Assembly: GCF_004328645.1 (NCBI RefSeq)
Contig: NZ_CP031395.1
Coordinates: forward strand, 1,575,501 to 1,639,500
DNA length: 64,000 bases
Origin: Hylemonella gracilis
Lineage (GTDB): Bacteria; Pseudomonadota; Gammaproteobacteria; Burkholderiales; Burkholderiaceae_C
Direction of reading: 5' to 3'
A program made the translations under genes and the position numbers. Of this stretch, positions 19,426-28,423 are shown in pieces. The stretch's first letter is position 1. Each line of letters begins with the position of its first letter. The notes under the pieces are model-generated. The model had not been told where the DNA came from, did no database searches, and saw only the letters and a program-made list of their open reading frames with translations.

Positions 19426-20733
19426 TTAACCCTTGTTACGATCCGCTCTGCTTGCATCTTTCATGAAGGCGAGCAGAAGGTTTCCTAGTCGAGCGGGCTG
19501 CTCCTGTTGGATCCAGTGACCTGCCTCGTCGATGAGTTCGACGCCGCTCATCTGTGTCGTTGCCTTGGTCTTCATGAGGTCGATCGCGCCGGGTGACACA
19601 TAGTTGGCCCAGTCACTCTTTCCGCCGATGAAGAGCGAAGGGACATCGATCGTCTTGCCCGAAAATAGACGCAGTTCAGCGTTTAGGGCAGGGTCGGTAA
19701 AGACACGATAAGCCTGCAAGGCGCCTTGAAATCCTGTGCGGCCATATTCCGTCGTGTACACATCAAGTTCAGGTTCGGTCAGCCATTTGCAGGCCAAGAT
19801 CTCTGCGGCGGAAGGGTGAAATGGCGCCACGGTCTGGGACATCGTTTTGCCCAATTCCATGACGTAGTAGGTCGGCAATTGCGCAAGTTCCGCAGGGGTG
19901 GGCGCCTTCAAGGGATGCGGCTTGTTCCCCGGCCAATCTGCGCTCTTCACATGGAAAAATGCGCGGAGAAATGCATGTAAACCTTGTGGGGGGTGCCACA
20001 AGTCAGCGTTGGCCTCCCGTGTGCTCAAGTACTGTTGGTAGTGCATGCGCGGCGGATCGAGCGCTGCCAGCGCGGCCGCCAATTTTTGATTTCCAGTATT
20101 CGGTTGCACCGGCGACGCTTGGCTATCTGCAATGTTGAACGGAAAAGCCGGTGTACCAGGAAACGGTGCGCTCATCAGCACCACCGAGGGAAACATGTCA
20201 GGTCGGGCCAGCGCGCAATAAGCCGCTACGGGCGAACCGAAGTCGTGCCCAACAAGCATTGCCGTACGCCGATATCCCAAGGCCGAAACCAGTCCGAGTG
20301 CGTCTCTCGTCATGTTCAAGAGACTGAAAGACCCTAGCTGAGCGTCATAGCTGCCGTCCCAACCGGTGGTGCGACCAAAACCCCGCTGGTCGGGCGCCAC
20401 GACGTGGTAGCCGGCGTCAGCCAAGATTGGAATCAGATGTCGCCAACCGTACGCCAAGTCCGGAAAGCCGTGCAGAAGCAGCGCGAGCGGTCGGTCAGGG
20501 CTCTCGTGACCAGCCTCGAGAACATGGACATCGAGGCCGTTGACCCCATGGATCATGCGCGAGCGGACTCCCTTGGGAAGAGCCCCCTCGGGATAGGTTG
20601 ATGTGGTCAAAACGGATTCTCCTGTGGGGGTTGCGCTGGCGGGCTGCAATGTCGCCGCAATCAGGCTGGCGGCGCTCATCGCTAAGACGGTTCTTCGGGA
20701 CACCGATGGCTTGGGACTGAATGGAAGATTCAT
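19426..20733 (-). CDS. Exported epoxide hydrolase-like alpha/beta hydrolase
   Basis: From the ATG at 20733 (the longer frame would begin inside the TetR operator) the product has 435 residues. It starts with a Tat-like leader (VSRRTVLAMSAASLIAATLQ). The fold has the oxyanion motif LLLHGFPDLAYGWRH, the nucleophile Asp in VGHDFGSPVAA, which fits epoxide hydrolases or haloalkane dehalogenases, and the His in EAGHWIQQEQP. A cap domain lies between. The substrate is unknown. The divergent tetR and a 43-bp dyad between them suggest direct repression. Confidence 0.88.
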   Translation of the reverse strand: MNLPFSPKPSVSRRTVLAMSAASLIAATLQPASATPTGESVLTTSTYPEGALPKGVRSRMIHGVNGLDVHVLEAGHESPDRPLALLLHGFPDLAYGWRHLIPILADAGYHVVAPDQRGFGRTTGWDGSYDAQLGSFSLLNMTRDALGLVSALGYRRTAMLVGHDFGSPVAAYCALARPDMFPSVVLMSAPFPGTPAFPFNIADSQASPVQPNTGNQKLAAALAALDPPRMHYQQYLSTREANADLWHPPQGLHAFLRAFFHVKSADWPGNKPHPLKAPTPAELAQLPTYYVMELGKTMSQTVAPFHPSAAEILACKWLTEPELDVYTTEYGRTGFQGALQAYRVFTDPALNAELRLFSGKTIDVPSLFIGGKSDWANYVSPGAIDLMKTKATTQMSGVELIDEAGHWIQQEQPARLGNLLLAFMKDASRADRNKG

Positions 20734-20770
20734 GATTTCTTGGCTGAGGGCTTGATGACGGTGGGTTTTT

Positions 20771-20813
20771 CGTTCTATGGTGATCGCCATTGTATGGCGA
20801 TCACCATAGAACG
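20771..20813. promoter_or_regulatory. TetR operator: 20-bp arms, 3-bp spacer
   Basis: The arm CGTTCTATGGTGATCGCCAT (20771-20790) is repeated in perfect inversion at 20794-20813, separated by TGT. It lies between the divergent epoxide hydrolase and tetR genes, about 30 bp from the tetR start. It is the most symmetric regulatory site in the window and probably serves as a double TetR-dimer operator. Confidence 0.8.
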
Positions 20814-20841
20814 GTCAAGCGCTCTGTGTTAAGTTCACGGC

Positions 20842-21420
20842 ATGCCGCGTAAGACTGACGCCCGCTCACGCGCGATTGCCACCGCCGAGCGACTTTTTCG
20901 CATCCAGGGCTATACAGCGACTGGATTGACCGAGATCCTTAAAGAGAGTGGCGCGCCTAAGGGATCGTTCTACTTTCACTTTCCACGCGGCAAGGCACAG
21001 CTTGCGGAAGAAGCGATCGACCAATACGTTGCGGTCAGGATTGCTGTATTGCGCAATATCTCGTCGAATACGATGGGTGATGCTCTGAATTTCGTGCGCC
21101 AGATCTTCAGCACATTCGCCGCCGAAATGGTCGCCTCTGATTTCCAGTATGGATGTCTGATGCAAAACCTGGCGAATGAGCTGCCTGCGCTCGATGCTGA
21201 GCTGACTAAACGGGTCGCGCGCGGATTCGCCGATTCGACCGAGGTTGTCGCGGAGCATTTCAGAGGGTGCGGGTTCGCGCCAGCGCGCGCATCCACTACC
21301 GCTGCCGCATTGGTGGCCGCAGTCGAAGGCGCGCGAACGATTGCCCGTCTGGAGCGCACGCCGGCCATATTCGAGGCTCTGGCGGATGTTTGTGTCCGGA
21401 GGGCTGCGTCAGAGGGGTGA
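20842..21420 (+). CDS. TetR-family transcriptional regulator (LmrA/YxaF-like)
   Basis: The 192-residue protein has an N-terminal helix-turn-helix (AERLFRIQGYTATGLTEILK and SGAPKGSFYFHFPRGKAQLA), with a Phe-His-Phe stretch typical of the LmrA/YxaF-like subgroup. A ligand domain (about 60-190) follows, with a Cys in FQYGCLMQNLANE common in that subgroup. It faces the epoxide hydrolase gene across the 20771-20813 operator and most likely represses both. Confidence 0.93.
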   Translation: MPRKTDARSRAIATAERLFRIQGYTATGLTEILKESGAPKGSFYFHFPRGKAQLAEEAIDQYVAVRIAVLRNISSNTMGDALNFVRQIFSTFAAEMVASDFQYGCLMQNLANELPALDAELTKRVARGFADSTEVVAEHFRGCGFAPARASTTAAALVAAVEGARTIARLERTPAIFEALADVCVRRAASEG

Positions 21421-21427
21421 TCAGGCC

Positions 21428-21600
21428 CAATGTGTGGAATCCCGCTGAAATCTGACGGTGAGCACTGCGAGAACAGGTGTTCATCTGCGAGATCTCCAGG
21501 CGTACTGGCCTAGCTCGCAACATGGTGAAGAAGTACCTGCGGACGGACGAGATCGAGCCCACCTACATCAGGCGCGTCAGCCTCGATCAGTCCGACTAGC
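21428..21600 (+). pseudogene. IS21-family relic with left end and istA helix-turn-helix
   Basis: TGTGGAATCCCGCTGAAATC near 21431 matches the IS21 left end seen at 33366. It joins directly to a piece of istA that reads LREQVFICEISRRTGLARNM and VKKYLRTDEIEPTYIRRVSL before a stop at 21597. The region between the end and istA found at 33370-33500 is missing, so this copy has an internal deletion. Confidence 0.75.
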
Positions 21601-22282
21601 TGCTGCACAGGCCTGTCGAAACTGCGCGTGCACGTGATCGCTGCTTTTTTGGGTACCGGCGCATCATCGAGCGCGATGTAGAGGAATCCCTACAGCTCGC
21701 GCACGGTACGTTCCAGTACGACACCCCAACGACGCCGGATCAATGCTGGATCGCTTAATGCCAGGTCATGCACGGTGAGTATGCCGGCGACGCGCTGTTG
21801 CTCGCCGATGCGTCGGGGTCGATACCGGTCGCCCAACGAATTCGAATCTGAACTCGCTCAGCAGGCGGCCTAGTTCTAATGAGCCCCATGGTCCAGGCCG
21901 AGGGGCTCACTCCAATTGGCATGGAAATCCACCCTGACACGCTGACCGATGCAATGTCAGCACCTCGTTCATCCGTGATGCGGAAAGCCGAGGGTCGAGG
22001 TTGATTCTCGGATGTGTAGCCAGATATTTCTACACAAGTGATTTAAGTTTGATGCAATCGGGCGGCTCCGGAGCTGTCACTTTCAACCTGCCCTGCCGCT
22101 GCGGGGAAGGGTCGAATTGGTGCGGTATGCCACTGCAGCGTGGCAAGTTTGGTTGAGCAGCACTCCACCATTTGCGGGCTGCGGCCCGCGCAGCCAAGGT
22201 AGGAATCGTCTTACCCGTCCCATCCGATTCTGACAAACGAACCGGTCGAGTCTGATGGCGCGCAGCGTCTCGTGTCGGCACC
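21601..22282. other. Gene-free spacer with a short segment shared with 13555-13622
   Basis: No gene is supported. The stretch at about 21842-21915 resembles 13555-13622 (shared words such as TAGTTCTAATGAGCCC versus GAGTTCTGATGAACCC, then a shared GAGG-GGCTCACTCC-like end). Both precede a cheW-MCP locus, suggesting the duplication extended upstream of cheW. Confidence 0.4.
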
Positions 22283-22675
22283 ATGACGGCCATGAAGATT
22301 CTGGTCGTCGAACATTCCGAACTTATCCGTATCCGCCTCGCACGGCAGATTGGGACCATCCTTGGCGTCAACCAGGTGATAGCCGCTTTGGATCGCGTGC
22401 AAGCACAGCGGCTGTTCACGGAAATGCAACCGGCACTGATAGTGCTGGATCTGCACTTGCCTGACGGTGACTCCGTCCCCCTGATCCCGCAGTTCAAGAG
22501 CAAGAACAAGGATCTGAAGATCGCCGTGCTGACCAACGACGCCACGGACTACAACCGCCAGCGCTGCCTGCGGGCCGGCGCCGGCTGGTTCTTCGACAAA
22601 TCCACCGAGTTCGAGCAGTTGCTGGAGCAACTGCGCCGTCTGTCCGATCCAACAACTACCCGGAGAGCCCCATGA
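22283..22675 (+). CDS. Single-domain response regulator
   Basis: The 130-residue protein is a lone receiver domain. The phosphoacceptor is Asp56 ([11 protein letters not shown]), with Thr84 (VLTNDA) and Lys106 (FDKS) in place. The acidic pair is Glu10-His11, where CheY has two Asp residues, so the Mg-binding position equivalent to CheY Asp13 is His. ATG 22292 is an alternative start. It overlaps cheW by ATGA (22672-22675) and leads into the receptor gene, so the three form a chemosensory operon. Confidence 0.9.
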   Translation: MTAMKILVVEHSELIRIRLARQIGTILGVNQVIAALDRVQAQRLFTEMQPALIVLDLHLPDGDSVPLIPQFKSKNKDLKIAVLTNDATDYNRQRCLRAGAGWFFDKSTEFEQLLEQLRRLSDPTTTRRAP

Positions 22676-23181
22676 GCACCGTCCTGAGTCCCGTGCCGCA
22701 GCGCGCCAACATCGATGCACCCACATCCATTCGCGAATTCCTGGCCTTCAAGCTCGGCGACGAGGAATATGGCGTTGACATCTTGCGTGTGCAGGAAATC
22801 CGTTCCTACGAGCAGCCCACGCACATCGTCAATGCACCGGCCCAAATCCTGGGCGTGGTGAACCTGCGCGGCGTGATCGTTCCCATTGTCGACATGCGCA
22901 TCCAGTTCGGACTTCCGGAGGTGAAGTACGACGTATTCACCGTGGTCATTGTGCTCAACATTGGCCACAAAGTGGTCGGCATTGTGGTCGACGGTGTATC
23001 CGACGTGATCACCCTGACAGCGGATCAGATGCGCCCAGCACCTGAATTTTCCGGTGCGATCGATTCGGGTTCCGTGCTGGCACTGGGTACGGTAAACGAC
23101 CGAATGCTGATTCTGCTCGACATCGAGTGTGTCATGGACAGTGCGGAAATGGGTCTGGCGGAACGCCAAAGTATTCAGTAA
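22672..23181 (+). CDS. cheW: Chemotaxis coupling protein CheW
   Basis: The 169-residue protein is full-length Che[41 protein letters not shown] and a C-terminal ILLDIECVM. CheW links receptors to the CheA kinase. It starts by overlap with the response regulator gene and is followed by the receptor 31 bp downstream. No cheA, cheR or cheB lies in the window, so the locus must feed a signalling system encoded elsewhere. Confidence 0.96.
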   Translation: MSTVLSPVPQRANIDAPTSIREFLAFKLGDEEYGVDILRVQEIRSYEQPTHIVNAPAQILGVVNLRGVIVPIVDMRIQFGLPEVKYDVFTVVIVLNIGHKVVGIVVDGVSDVITLTADQMRPAPEFSGAIDSGSVLALGTVNDRMLILLDIECVMDSAEMGLAERQSIQ

Positions 23182-23211
23182 TAACTTTCAGAGAATGCAA
23201 GGAGAAAAATC

Positions 23212-24945
23212 ATGAACATCTTTTCAAATTTCGGTATTTCGAAGCGTCTCTATCTGGCTTCGATCGTTTTGATTCTTGCTTTAGCAGGCGTTGCCTTGAC
23301 GTCCTGGCTGTCCTTGAGCAAGGTGGCGGAATTGGCTGATAAAACCGCAACACAGCGCGTTCCACAACTGATGCATATCGCCTCGGTGGAACTGAACGTC
23401 ACCCGTGTGTCACTTCAGATTCGTCATTCGATCTTGGTTCGGACACCTGCGGACCTGGCGGCGACGCTGGCCGATATCGGAGAAAAAAAGACAAAGATCG
23501 ACGAGGCCCTCAAGGCCTTCGAAGCGGGAATCTTCACTCCCGCTGGGCGTGAGGCGTTCAACAAGATGACGCCGCTGGTGCAGCGTTTCTGGCAGATTGG
23601 AACTGAGAACATCAAGCTGATCCAGGATGGGCGAAAAGACGAAGCCTTCGATTTTCTGGTTCAGAAAACCATTCCTGTTCGCAATGAACTGCTCAAGGTT
23701 CTGGATACCGAGAAAATCAGGCAGGTCGAGCAATTGGACAGAGAACTGAGCGAAGTTGAAAGTCAGTCCGAGACGATCCGGCTCGAACTGGTGCTTCTGT
23801 CCATCGCCGTGGCCATCGCCCTCTTCGCCTTGTCCTGGTACATCGCCGCCTTGCTGCAGCGGCGCACCAAGACATCGCAAGCTGTGGCGGATCACGTTCG
23901 CGACGGAGATCTGGCTTATTCTGTGCAAGATGATGCACATGACGAATTCAGCCCTTTGCTGGCTTCACTGGGCGAGATGCAAGCGTCTTTGTCGCGCATC
24001 GTTTACAACGTACGCCAAAGCAGCGAATCGGTCTCCAACGCCAGTGCCGAGATTGCCCAGGGCAATCAGGATCTGAGCGCGCGCACCGAAAGCCAGGCCA
24101 GCGCGCTCGAAGAGACTGCCGCCAGCATGGAAGAGCTGTCCTCCACCGTTAAGCAGAACGCCGACAATGCCCGCCAGGCCAACCAACTGGCCCAGAGCGC
24201 CAGCATCGTGGCCGTGCAAGGGGGTGAAGTGGTGACTCAGGTGGTGAGCACAATGAAGGGCATCAGCGACAGCTCGAAGAAGATCGCTGACATCATCGGC
24301 GTGATCGACGGCATCGCTTTTCAGACCAATATCCTGGCGCTGAACGCGGCGGTGGAAGCCGCGCGGGCCGGCGAGCAGGGCCGAGGTTTCGCCGTGGTGG
24401 CTAGCGAAGTGCGCAATCTGGCAGGGCGCAGCGCGGACGCGGCCAAGGAGATCAAGACCTTGATCACCGACAGCGTCAGCCGAGTGGAGCAAGGCAGCGC
24501 ACTGGCCGATCAGGCCGGCAGCACCATGAACGAGATCGTGGGCAGCATCAAGCGCGTCACTGACATCATGAGTGAGATCAGCGCCGCTAGCGTCGAACAG
24601 AGTGCTGGCGTGTCGCAGGTGGGCGAGGCCGTGACGCAGATGGACCAGGCCACGCAGCAGAACGCGGCGCTGGTGGAAGAGATGGCTGCGGCTGCCAGCA
24701 GTCTCAAGAATCAGTCCCAAGAGCTGGTACAAGCCGTGGCCGTCTTCAAGCTCGACGAAAAGAACAGCAATGTTGTGACGCTCGCCCCTAAAACCACGCG
24801 TGCAAACGCTGTCACCTTGCCGACGCGGCGTTCGCCGGAACGCGCAAACAATGTGGCACGTATGCAACCTCACATGGTCTCCGCCCATAAGGAACCTGCC
24901 CGAATCGAAGCAAAGACAGGCACAGACGATTGGGGGGTGTTCTGA
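23212..24945 (+). CDS. Methyl-accepting chemotaxis protein (copy 2)
   Basis: The 577-residue receptor has the same build as copy 1: a first helix at about 12-32, a four-helix-bundle sensor domain, a second helix near 188-212, HAMP, and a long signalling domain with the canonical tip [20 protein letters not shown]. Its tail ends in DWGVF, again xWxxF. Its ribosome site (AAGGAG at about 23199) is good. It follows intact cheW and is likely the functional member of the pair. The ligand cannot be inferred. Confidence 0.96.
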   Translation: MNIFSNFGISKRLYLASIVLILALAGVALTSWLSLSKVAELADKTATQRVPQLMHIASVELNVTRVSLQIRHSILVRTPADLAATLADIGEKKTKIDEALKAFEAGIFTPAGREAFNKMTPLVQRFWQIGTENIKLIQDGRKDEAFDFLVQKTIPVRNELLKVLDTEKIRQVEQLDRELSEVESQSETIRLELVLLSIAVAIALFALSWYIAALLQRRTKTSQAVADHVRDGDLAYSVQDDAHDEFSPLLASLGEMQASLSRIVYNVRQSSESVSNASAEIAQGNQDLSARTESQASALEETAASMEELSSTVKQNADNARQANQLAQSASIVAVQGGEVVTQVVSTMKGISDSSKKIADIIGVIDGIAFQTNILALNAAVEAARAGEQGRGFAVVASEVRNLAGRSADAAKEIKTLITDSVSRVEQGSALADQAGSTMNEIVGSIKRVTDIMSEISAASVEQSAGVSQVGEAVTQMDQATQQNAALVEEMAAAASSLKNQSQELVQAVAVFKLDEKNSNVVTLAPKTTRANAVTLPTRRSPERANNVARMQPHMVSAHKEPARIEAKTGTDDWGVF

Positions 24946-24993
24946 ATCATGCCCATGCTCTCTGTAGCATCGATTCTTGAGTTTTGCAGACCA

Positions 24994-25032
24994 TAGGCTG
25001 GACCGAGTCACTCATGAACTTCGGTCAGCCTA
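24994..25032 (+). terminator. Possible hairpin after MCP copy 2
   Basis: TAGGCTGGACCGA (24994-25006) and TCGGTCAGCCTA (25021-25032) form an imperfect stem about 50 bp after the receptor stop. No T-run follows, so intrinsic termination is uncertain. Confidence 0.35.
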
Positions 25033-25119
25033 GCGGAGTGACGAGTGATTATCATCACCGGTGATTCACTGATTGATGCCCAATCAAACCACTTTTATTT
25101 CACCGGGAATGCCGTCGCT

Positions 25120-25225
25120 TTTGGCTCTGATTCGGTGCTTCATTCAAGCCGAGCGCTTTGTGCCGCTCGGCTTGATGCAGTGATCAACCGCTTCACCTAC
25201 ATTGGCATAGATGACACTGTTGAAT
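25120..25225. repeat. Relic of the region downstream of the HU gene, ending at an IS21 end
   Basis: About 85 bp here (from near 25130) repeat the stretch after the HU-like gene at 32895-32965, including the hairpin AAGCCGAGCG/CGCTCGGCTT (25146-25173) and TTGGCATAGATGACAC. The match breaks at TGTTGAATTCC (25213), the same word as the IS21 left end at 33366. So a second copy of this downstream sequence was once joined to an IS21 insertion. No HU coding sequence is left. Confidence 0.65.
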
Positions 25226-25295
25226 TCCCGACGTCCCCCCGAAATTGAGTAGCAGCTGAGCTTGGAGTCCAATCCCAAACGACAGGAGATTGGAC

Positions 25296-25410
25296 ATGAA
25301 GAAGAGATTCACGGAAGAGCAGATCATTGGCTTCCTGCGGGAAGCGGAATCGGGCCTGGCGGTGGCCGAGCTGTGCCGACGGCATGGCTTCTCGGAGGCG
25401 AGCTACTACC
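25296..25410 (+). pseudogene. IS3-family transposase OrfA, N-terminal fragment
   Basis: From ATG 25296 the frame reads MKKRFTEEQIIGFLREAE, then LAVAELCRRHGFSEASYYLW, the typical start of IS407/IS3-type OrfA (helix-turn-helix). After YLWR the frame leaves the family and stops within 13 codons. At that break another relic begins in a different frame (next entry), so the join is a deletion or recombination point. Confidence 0.85.
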
Positions 25411-25411
25411 T

Positions 25412-25486
25412 GTGGAGATGGGCGCCAGCGAAGTCGAGGCGTTTTTGACGCATCTCATCGCCGAGCGCAAGGCGTCTGCATCGTGA
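25412..25486 (+). pseudogene. Integron-integrase-like tyrosine recombinase fragment
   Basis: A short stretch reads VEMGASEVEAFLTHLIAERK then ASAS and a stop. It resembles the N-terminal SAM-like domain of IntI-type integron integrases (MGA-x-EV-x-AFLTHLA). It follows the IS3 fragment without spacing and nothing of the catalytic domain remains. It is short, so the assignment rests on about 25 residues. Confidence 0.6.
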
Positions 25487-25669
25487 CCATTCGGACGTAT
25501 CCACCACCATGGGCACTGAATGACCGCTTTGGGGTTCGCGGACAAAGGGCCGCTCTGGGTCGAAAGCGGTTAGCCCACCGGGCAGATTAATTTCAGAATT
25601 GTGTGCGCGGCTAGAGTTCAATCACCTCTGTTTATGTATATTGTTTGAACTACAGCCAATAGGATTGAC

Positions 25670-26098
25670 ATGGCAAATATTACAAGTCTTCTGAAATCAG
25701 AAATAACACGTCTTGCTCGAAAAGAGATACGTTCAGAAGTTCAAAGCCTGAAAAAGGCTGTAGCACACTACCGTAGTGACATAGCCAAACTCAAACGAGA
25801 ACTGGCTGCACAAGAAAAGAAGATTGTTCGCCTTGGCAAGAGTAAGCCCTCTTCCGTCGATGAAGCGTCGAATGAAAGCCCGAAGCTACGATTTCGTGCC
25901 GCTGGATTTGCGACACTGCGCAAAAAGCTAGGTCTGTCAGCAGCAGATATGGGGAAAATTCTCAACGTTTCTCTTCAAACCGTCTACCACTGGGAGAAGG
26001 GAACAACTAAGCCTAGGGCAAGTCAACTTGAGCGCATCGCAGAGGTCAGAAAACTGGGGAGACGAGGCGCAGCAGAGAGATTGGCTGAGATCGAATAG
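25670..26098 (+). CDS. Small Xre-type DNA-binding protein with coiled-coil N-terminus
   Basis: The 142-residue protein has a Lys/Glu-rich N-terminal coiled coil (about residues 10-60) and a C-terminal helix-turn-helix (RKKLGLSAADMGKILNVSLQ then VYHWEKGTTKPR). The W-E-x-G-x-x-x-P pattern is typical of Xre-family regulators. It has AT-richer composition than the core genes. No target is evident; the spacing to the divergent-facing ATPase gene downstream is 165 bp. Confidence 0.8.
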   Translation: MANITSLLKSEITRLARKEIRSEVQSLKKAVAHYRSDIAKLKRELAAQEKKIVRLGKSKPSSVDEASNESPKLRFRAAGFATLRKKLGLSAADMGKILNVSLQTVYHWEKGTTKPRASQLERIAEVRKLGRRGAAERLAEIE

Positions 26099-26263
26099 GC
26101 CACCCTCGGCGAGAAAATCCTGACCTGAACTTCGGTGGTGGAGGGCGGCTGTGCAGCGGGAGCGGCCTCTCACACCGTAGAACTTGATGCCTGAAAGCAG
26201 CTGTTCCACGGTTGAGGTGAGCGGGTCCGGTGTTTTGCCGTTGAGCTTTGTCTAATCTGCGGG
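26099..26263. other. Spacer, no gene seen
   Basis: The stretch between the converging Xre-type gene and the OLD nuclease gene holds no recognisable gene. The word GGCGGCTGTGCAGCGG (about 26143) recurs near 37057 in another gene-free stretch, probably as leftover of the same mobile DNA. Confidence 0.3.
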
Positions 26264-27955
26264 TTAGGCTGCACCGACATTGGCGTGGAGTGCAACAAGC
26301 TCAGCTATACGAATGTGATCAGACAGGGAAAGGAGGCGATCAGCAATTCCGCGGTTCCTCAACTCGTCCCTTACCGCCTTCAAAAGTACCTTTCCGTGAG
26401 CAGCTGGTGAGTGCGGACCAGTCAACAGATTTGCGCACTCGACGGCAATCTCTCCAGAGTTAGGACGCTCCCCAGCCCGACGCTGGTTTTCAACAACGGT
26501 GTTCACGTACTTGGCGGTTAGCTCTGCTCGACGGGTATTGAATGCCGCACTAAGTACCTCGTCCGCAACTTCTACTGTGACTGCGCAAGTTGCCGCCAAA
26601 TGTTCGCGTGTGAGAAAGAAAGACTCCAAGTCATTCCCCGTCGGGAGGAATGCACTCACCTGCATTCGTGCAAATTTGGCGCTGAATTCCGCAAGTTGAT
26701 CGGCTGGCAGAAAATCCCGGTCACGGTGAAGCACATACCGCGCGTTCGGCGCAGTCCGGCGAAGGTGCGATATCAGCGCAGTTGCGGTAGCAATCTGGGT
26801 GCAACCTGAGTAGGACATGATCTCGCACTGCTCGAGGTCGTAGCCACTGGCCTCCAGAAGTAGTTCCAGAATGTCGTGACTCGCATCCTCCGTGAGAAAA
26901 ATGTGAGTCGGGTTGCCAAGACGCTCTCCAGCATTGAGCGCTCCGATCTCCACTAGCGCCTGTACTTCGTACTTGTCAGTTTCTACCTCTTGTCGACCAT
27001 CCCTCAGCCAGACAAACCGCGCCGCGTCAGCGAGAGCTGCAATGATGTGCTTACTGTGGCTACACAACACGATCTTGGTGCCACGTTCGGCTATGTTGGC
27101 TAAGGCACCGGCGAGCAACTTTTGGTTGTTTGGATGCAAATGGCTATCAGGTTCGTCAAGCAGTAGGAGGCGGGGTGCAAAGAGGTTGACGTACGCAAAG
27201 ATCTGGATAGCCTGCAGTACACCCGTCCCGCAGGTGTCGATTGGGTACTGCGTAGCACCGCGCTCAACATGGCAGTTAATTACCTCATCTATATTCGGGT
27301 CGTAGCTAACCTGGATTGCGTAGCCGGGGAACAGCATCTCAATTTGCTGCTGAAATGCAGCCCATTTCTCCGGCGCTTGGCTCAGCTGTAGCAAGATGTT
27401 CCTGAAGACTGAGTTTGAGTCACCCTTGGCGGCAGCCTTCCGAACCACTATGTTGGCTTCAAACCGTTCTTCGGCTGGAATTCCAGCCAACCCAGTGACT
27501 AATGCTGAGTATGGTTCGGTGACAGACTGCAGCCTAGTACCAAGTGTTCGGCCGACGACCTCAATAAGTATGTTTTTGTTCCGTCCCTTGCGGACGGTCA
27601 CTCGGCATGCGTCGTCGCCGTCCTTGTACGTAATCTGAATTGCTTCATCCTCTCGTTCCCTTAACTTGCCATTTCGAGCGAGCGAAAGAACGTCCTTGAT
27701 TGGCGCATAGACGAGGTCAGATTGGCCGATAGAGGTGGAAAGACGGTTTCCAACCCAGGCACCCCCCTGTATAGCAGCGGTCTGCGCGGCGGAAACACCA
27801 AACTGAAGCGCTTGAAGAATCGAACTCTTCCCGGCGTTGTTGCCGCCAACCAGGAGATCAATGCCGTCAACAGATAGTTGAACCTGCTCAATGTTCTTGA
27901 AGCGTTCTATCGTGAAGTCCATGGATTGCTGGGCTTGTGACGCCGGAAGGTGCAC
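26264..27955 (-). CDS. OLD-family ATPase/TOPRIM nuclease
   Basis: The 563-residue protein is an ABC-type ATPase joined to a TOPRIM nuclease. Walker A is GGNNAGKSS (about 37-45), an ABC signature-like CGTGVLQ comes mid-protein and Walker B is LLLLDEPDSHLHP. The TOPRIM part has TEDAS and LHRDRD, which carry the acidic metal-binding residues. This layout is that of OLD family nucleases, several of which act in phage defence. No UvrD-like helicase (GajB) lies beside it, so it is a lone OLD, not a Gabija pair. The start could be GTG 27955 or ATG 27922 (MDFTIERF); the latter fits the family better. Confidence 0.88.
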   Translation of the reverse strand: MHLPASQAQQSMDFTIERFKNIEQVQLSVDGIDLLVGGNNAGKSSILQALQFGVSAAQTAAIQGGAWVGNRLSTSIGQSDLVYAPIKDVLSLARNGKLREREDEAIQITYKDGDDACRVTVRKGRNKNILIEVVGRTLGTRLQSVTEPYSALVTGLAGIPAEERFEANIVVRKAAAKGDSNSVFRNILLQLSQAPEKWAAFQQQIEMLFPGYAIQVSYDPNIDEVINCHVERGATQYPIDTCGTGVLQAIQIFAYVNLFAPRLLLLDEPDSHLHPNNQKLLAGALANIAERGTKIVLCSHSKHIIAALADAARFVWLRDGRQEVETDKYEVQALVEIGALNAGERLGNPTHIFLTEDASHDILELLLEASGYDLEQCEIMSYSGCTQIATATALISHLRRTAPNARYVLHRDRDFLPADQLAEFSAKFARMQVSAFLPTGNDLESFFLTREHLAATCAVTVEVADEVLSAAFNTRRAELTAKYVNTVVENQRRAGERPNSGEIAVECANLLTGPHSPAAHGKVLLKAVRDELRNRGIADRLLSLSDHIRIAELVALHANVGAA

Positions 27956-27995
27956 TGTCTAGCTTACCCGAAACCGGTCGTCAATCGATGACTGC

Positions 27996-28400
27996 AACCA
28001 GCCTGTAGCCGACATGGCTTTGGACAAGGGCCAGGCGGTAGCGATTGCGGCCGGACTTGACCCCACATGTAACGCGCGATTACTGCCCGCCGCTGGCTAT
28101 TGACCCGAAATCCTTCCCCTGAGCCTGCTGTCCAGCAGGCGTCATAAACACCCGCTAAGCCGCGCCAATGCTGGATGGCTGTTATCGACTTCTGCAGAAA
28201 ACCGTCGCCTCTCCGCCAGGCCGCATAAAACCTAGGCCTTTGTTATCGACTTTATTTACCTGTTATCGACTTTAATTGCTCGGTTCACCGATGTCCTGAG
28301 CAATTAAAGTCGATAACTAAGCTCTAGCATTGGCGCGGCCTGGTGCCCCGTCGATTTCAAGAGTGATCGTTGAAAAGTCGAAAACAACTTTGACAGCAAA
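27996..28400. repeat. Palindromic element, copy 2 of 3
   Basis: Same order of parts as copy 1. The central inverted repeat is 20 bp and perfect: GTTATCGACTTTAATTGCTC at 28262-28281 and its inverse at 28298-28317, with a 16-bp loop. Further forward 11-mers GTTATCGACTT lie at 28181 and 28242, and one inverted GTTTTCGACTT near 28376. The outer left arm (about 28161-28193) can also pair with the right arm and its flank through CCGCGCCAATGCT. No gene lies inside. Confidence 0.75.
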
Positions 28401-28423
28401 GACGCTACTGAACTCGGGGCGAT

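Noticed and set aside
25045..25248. 67-residue frame after MCP copy 2
   Set aside because: It covers the relic of the HU downstream region, including its hairpin, so the frame is not a gene.
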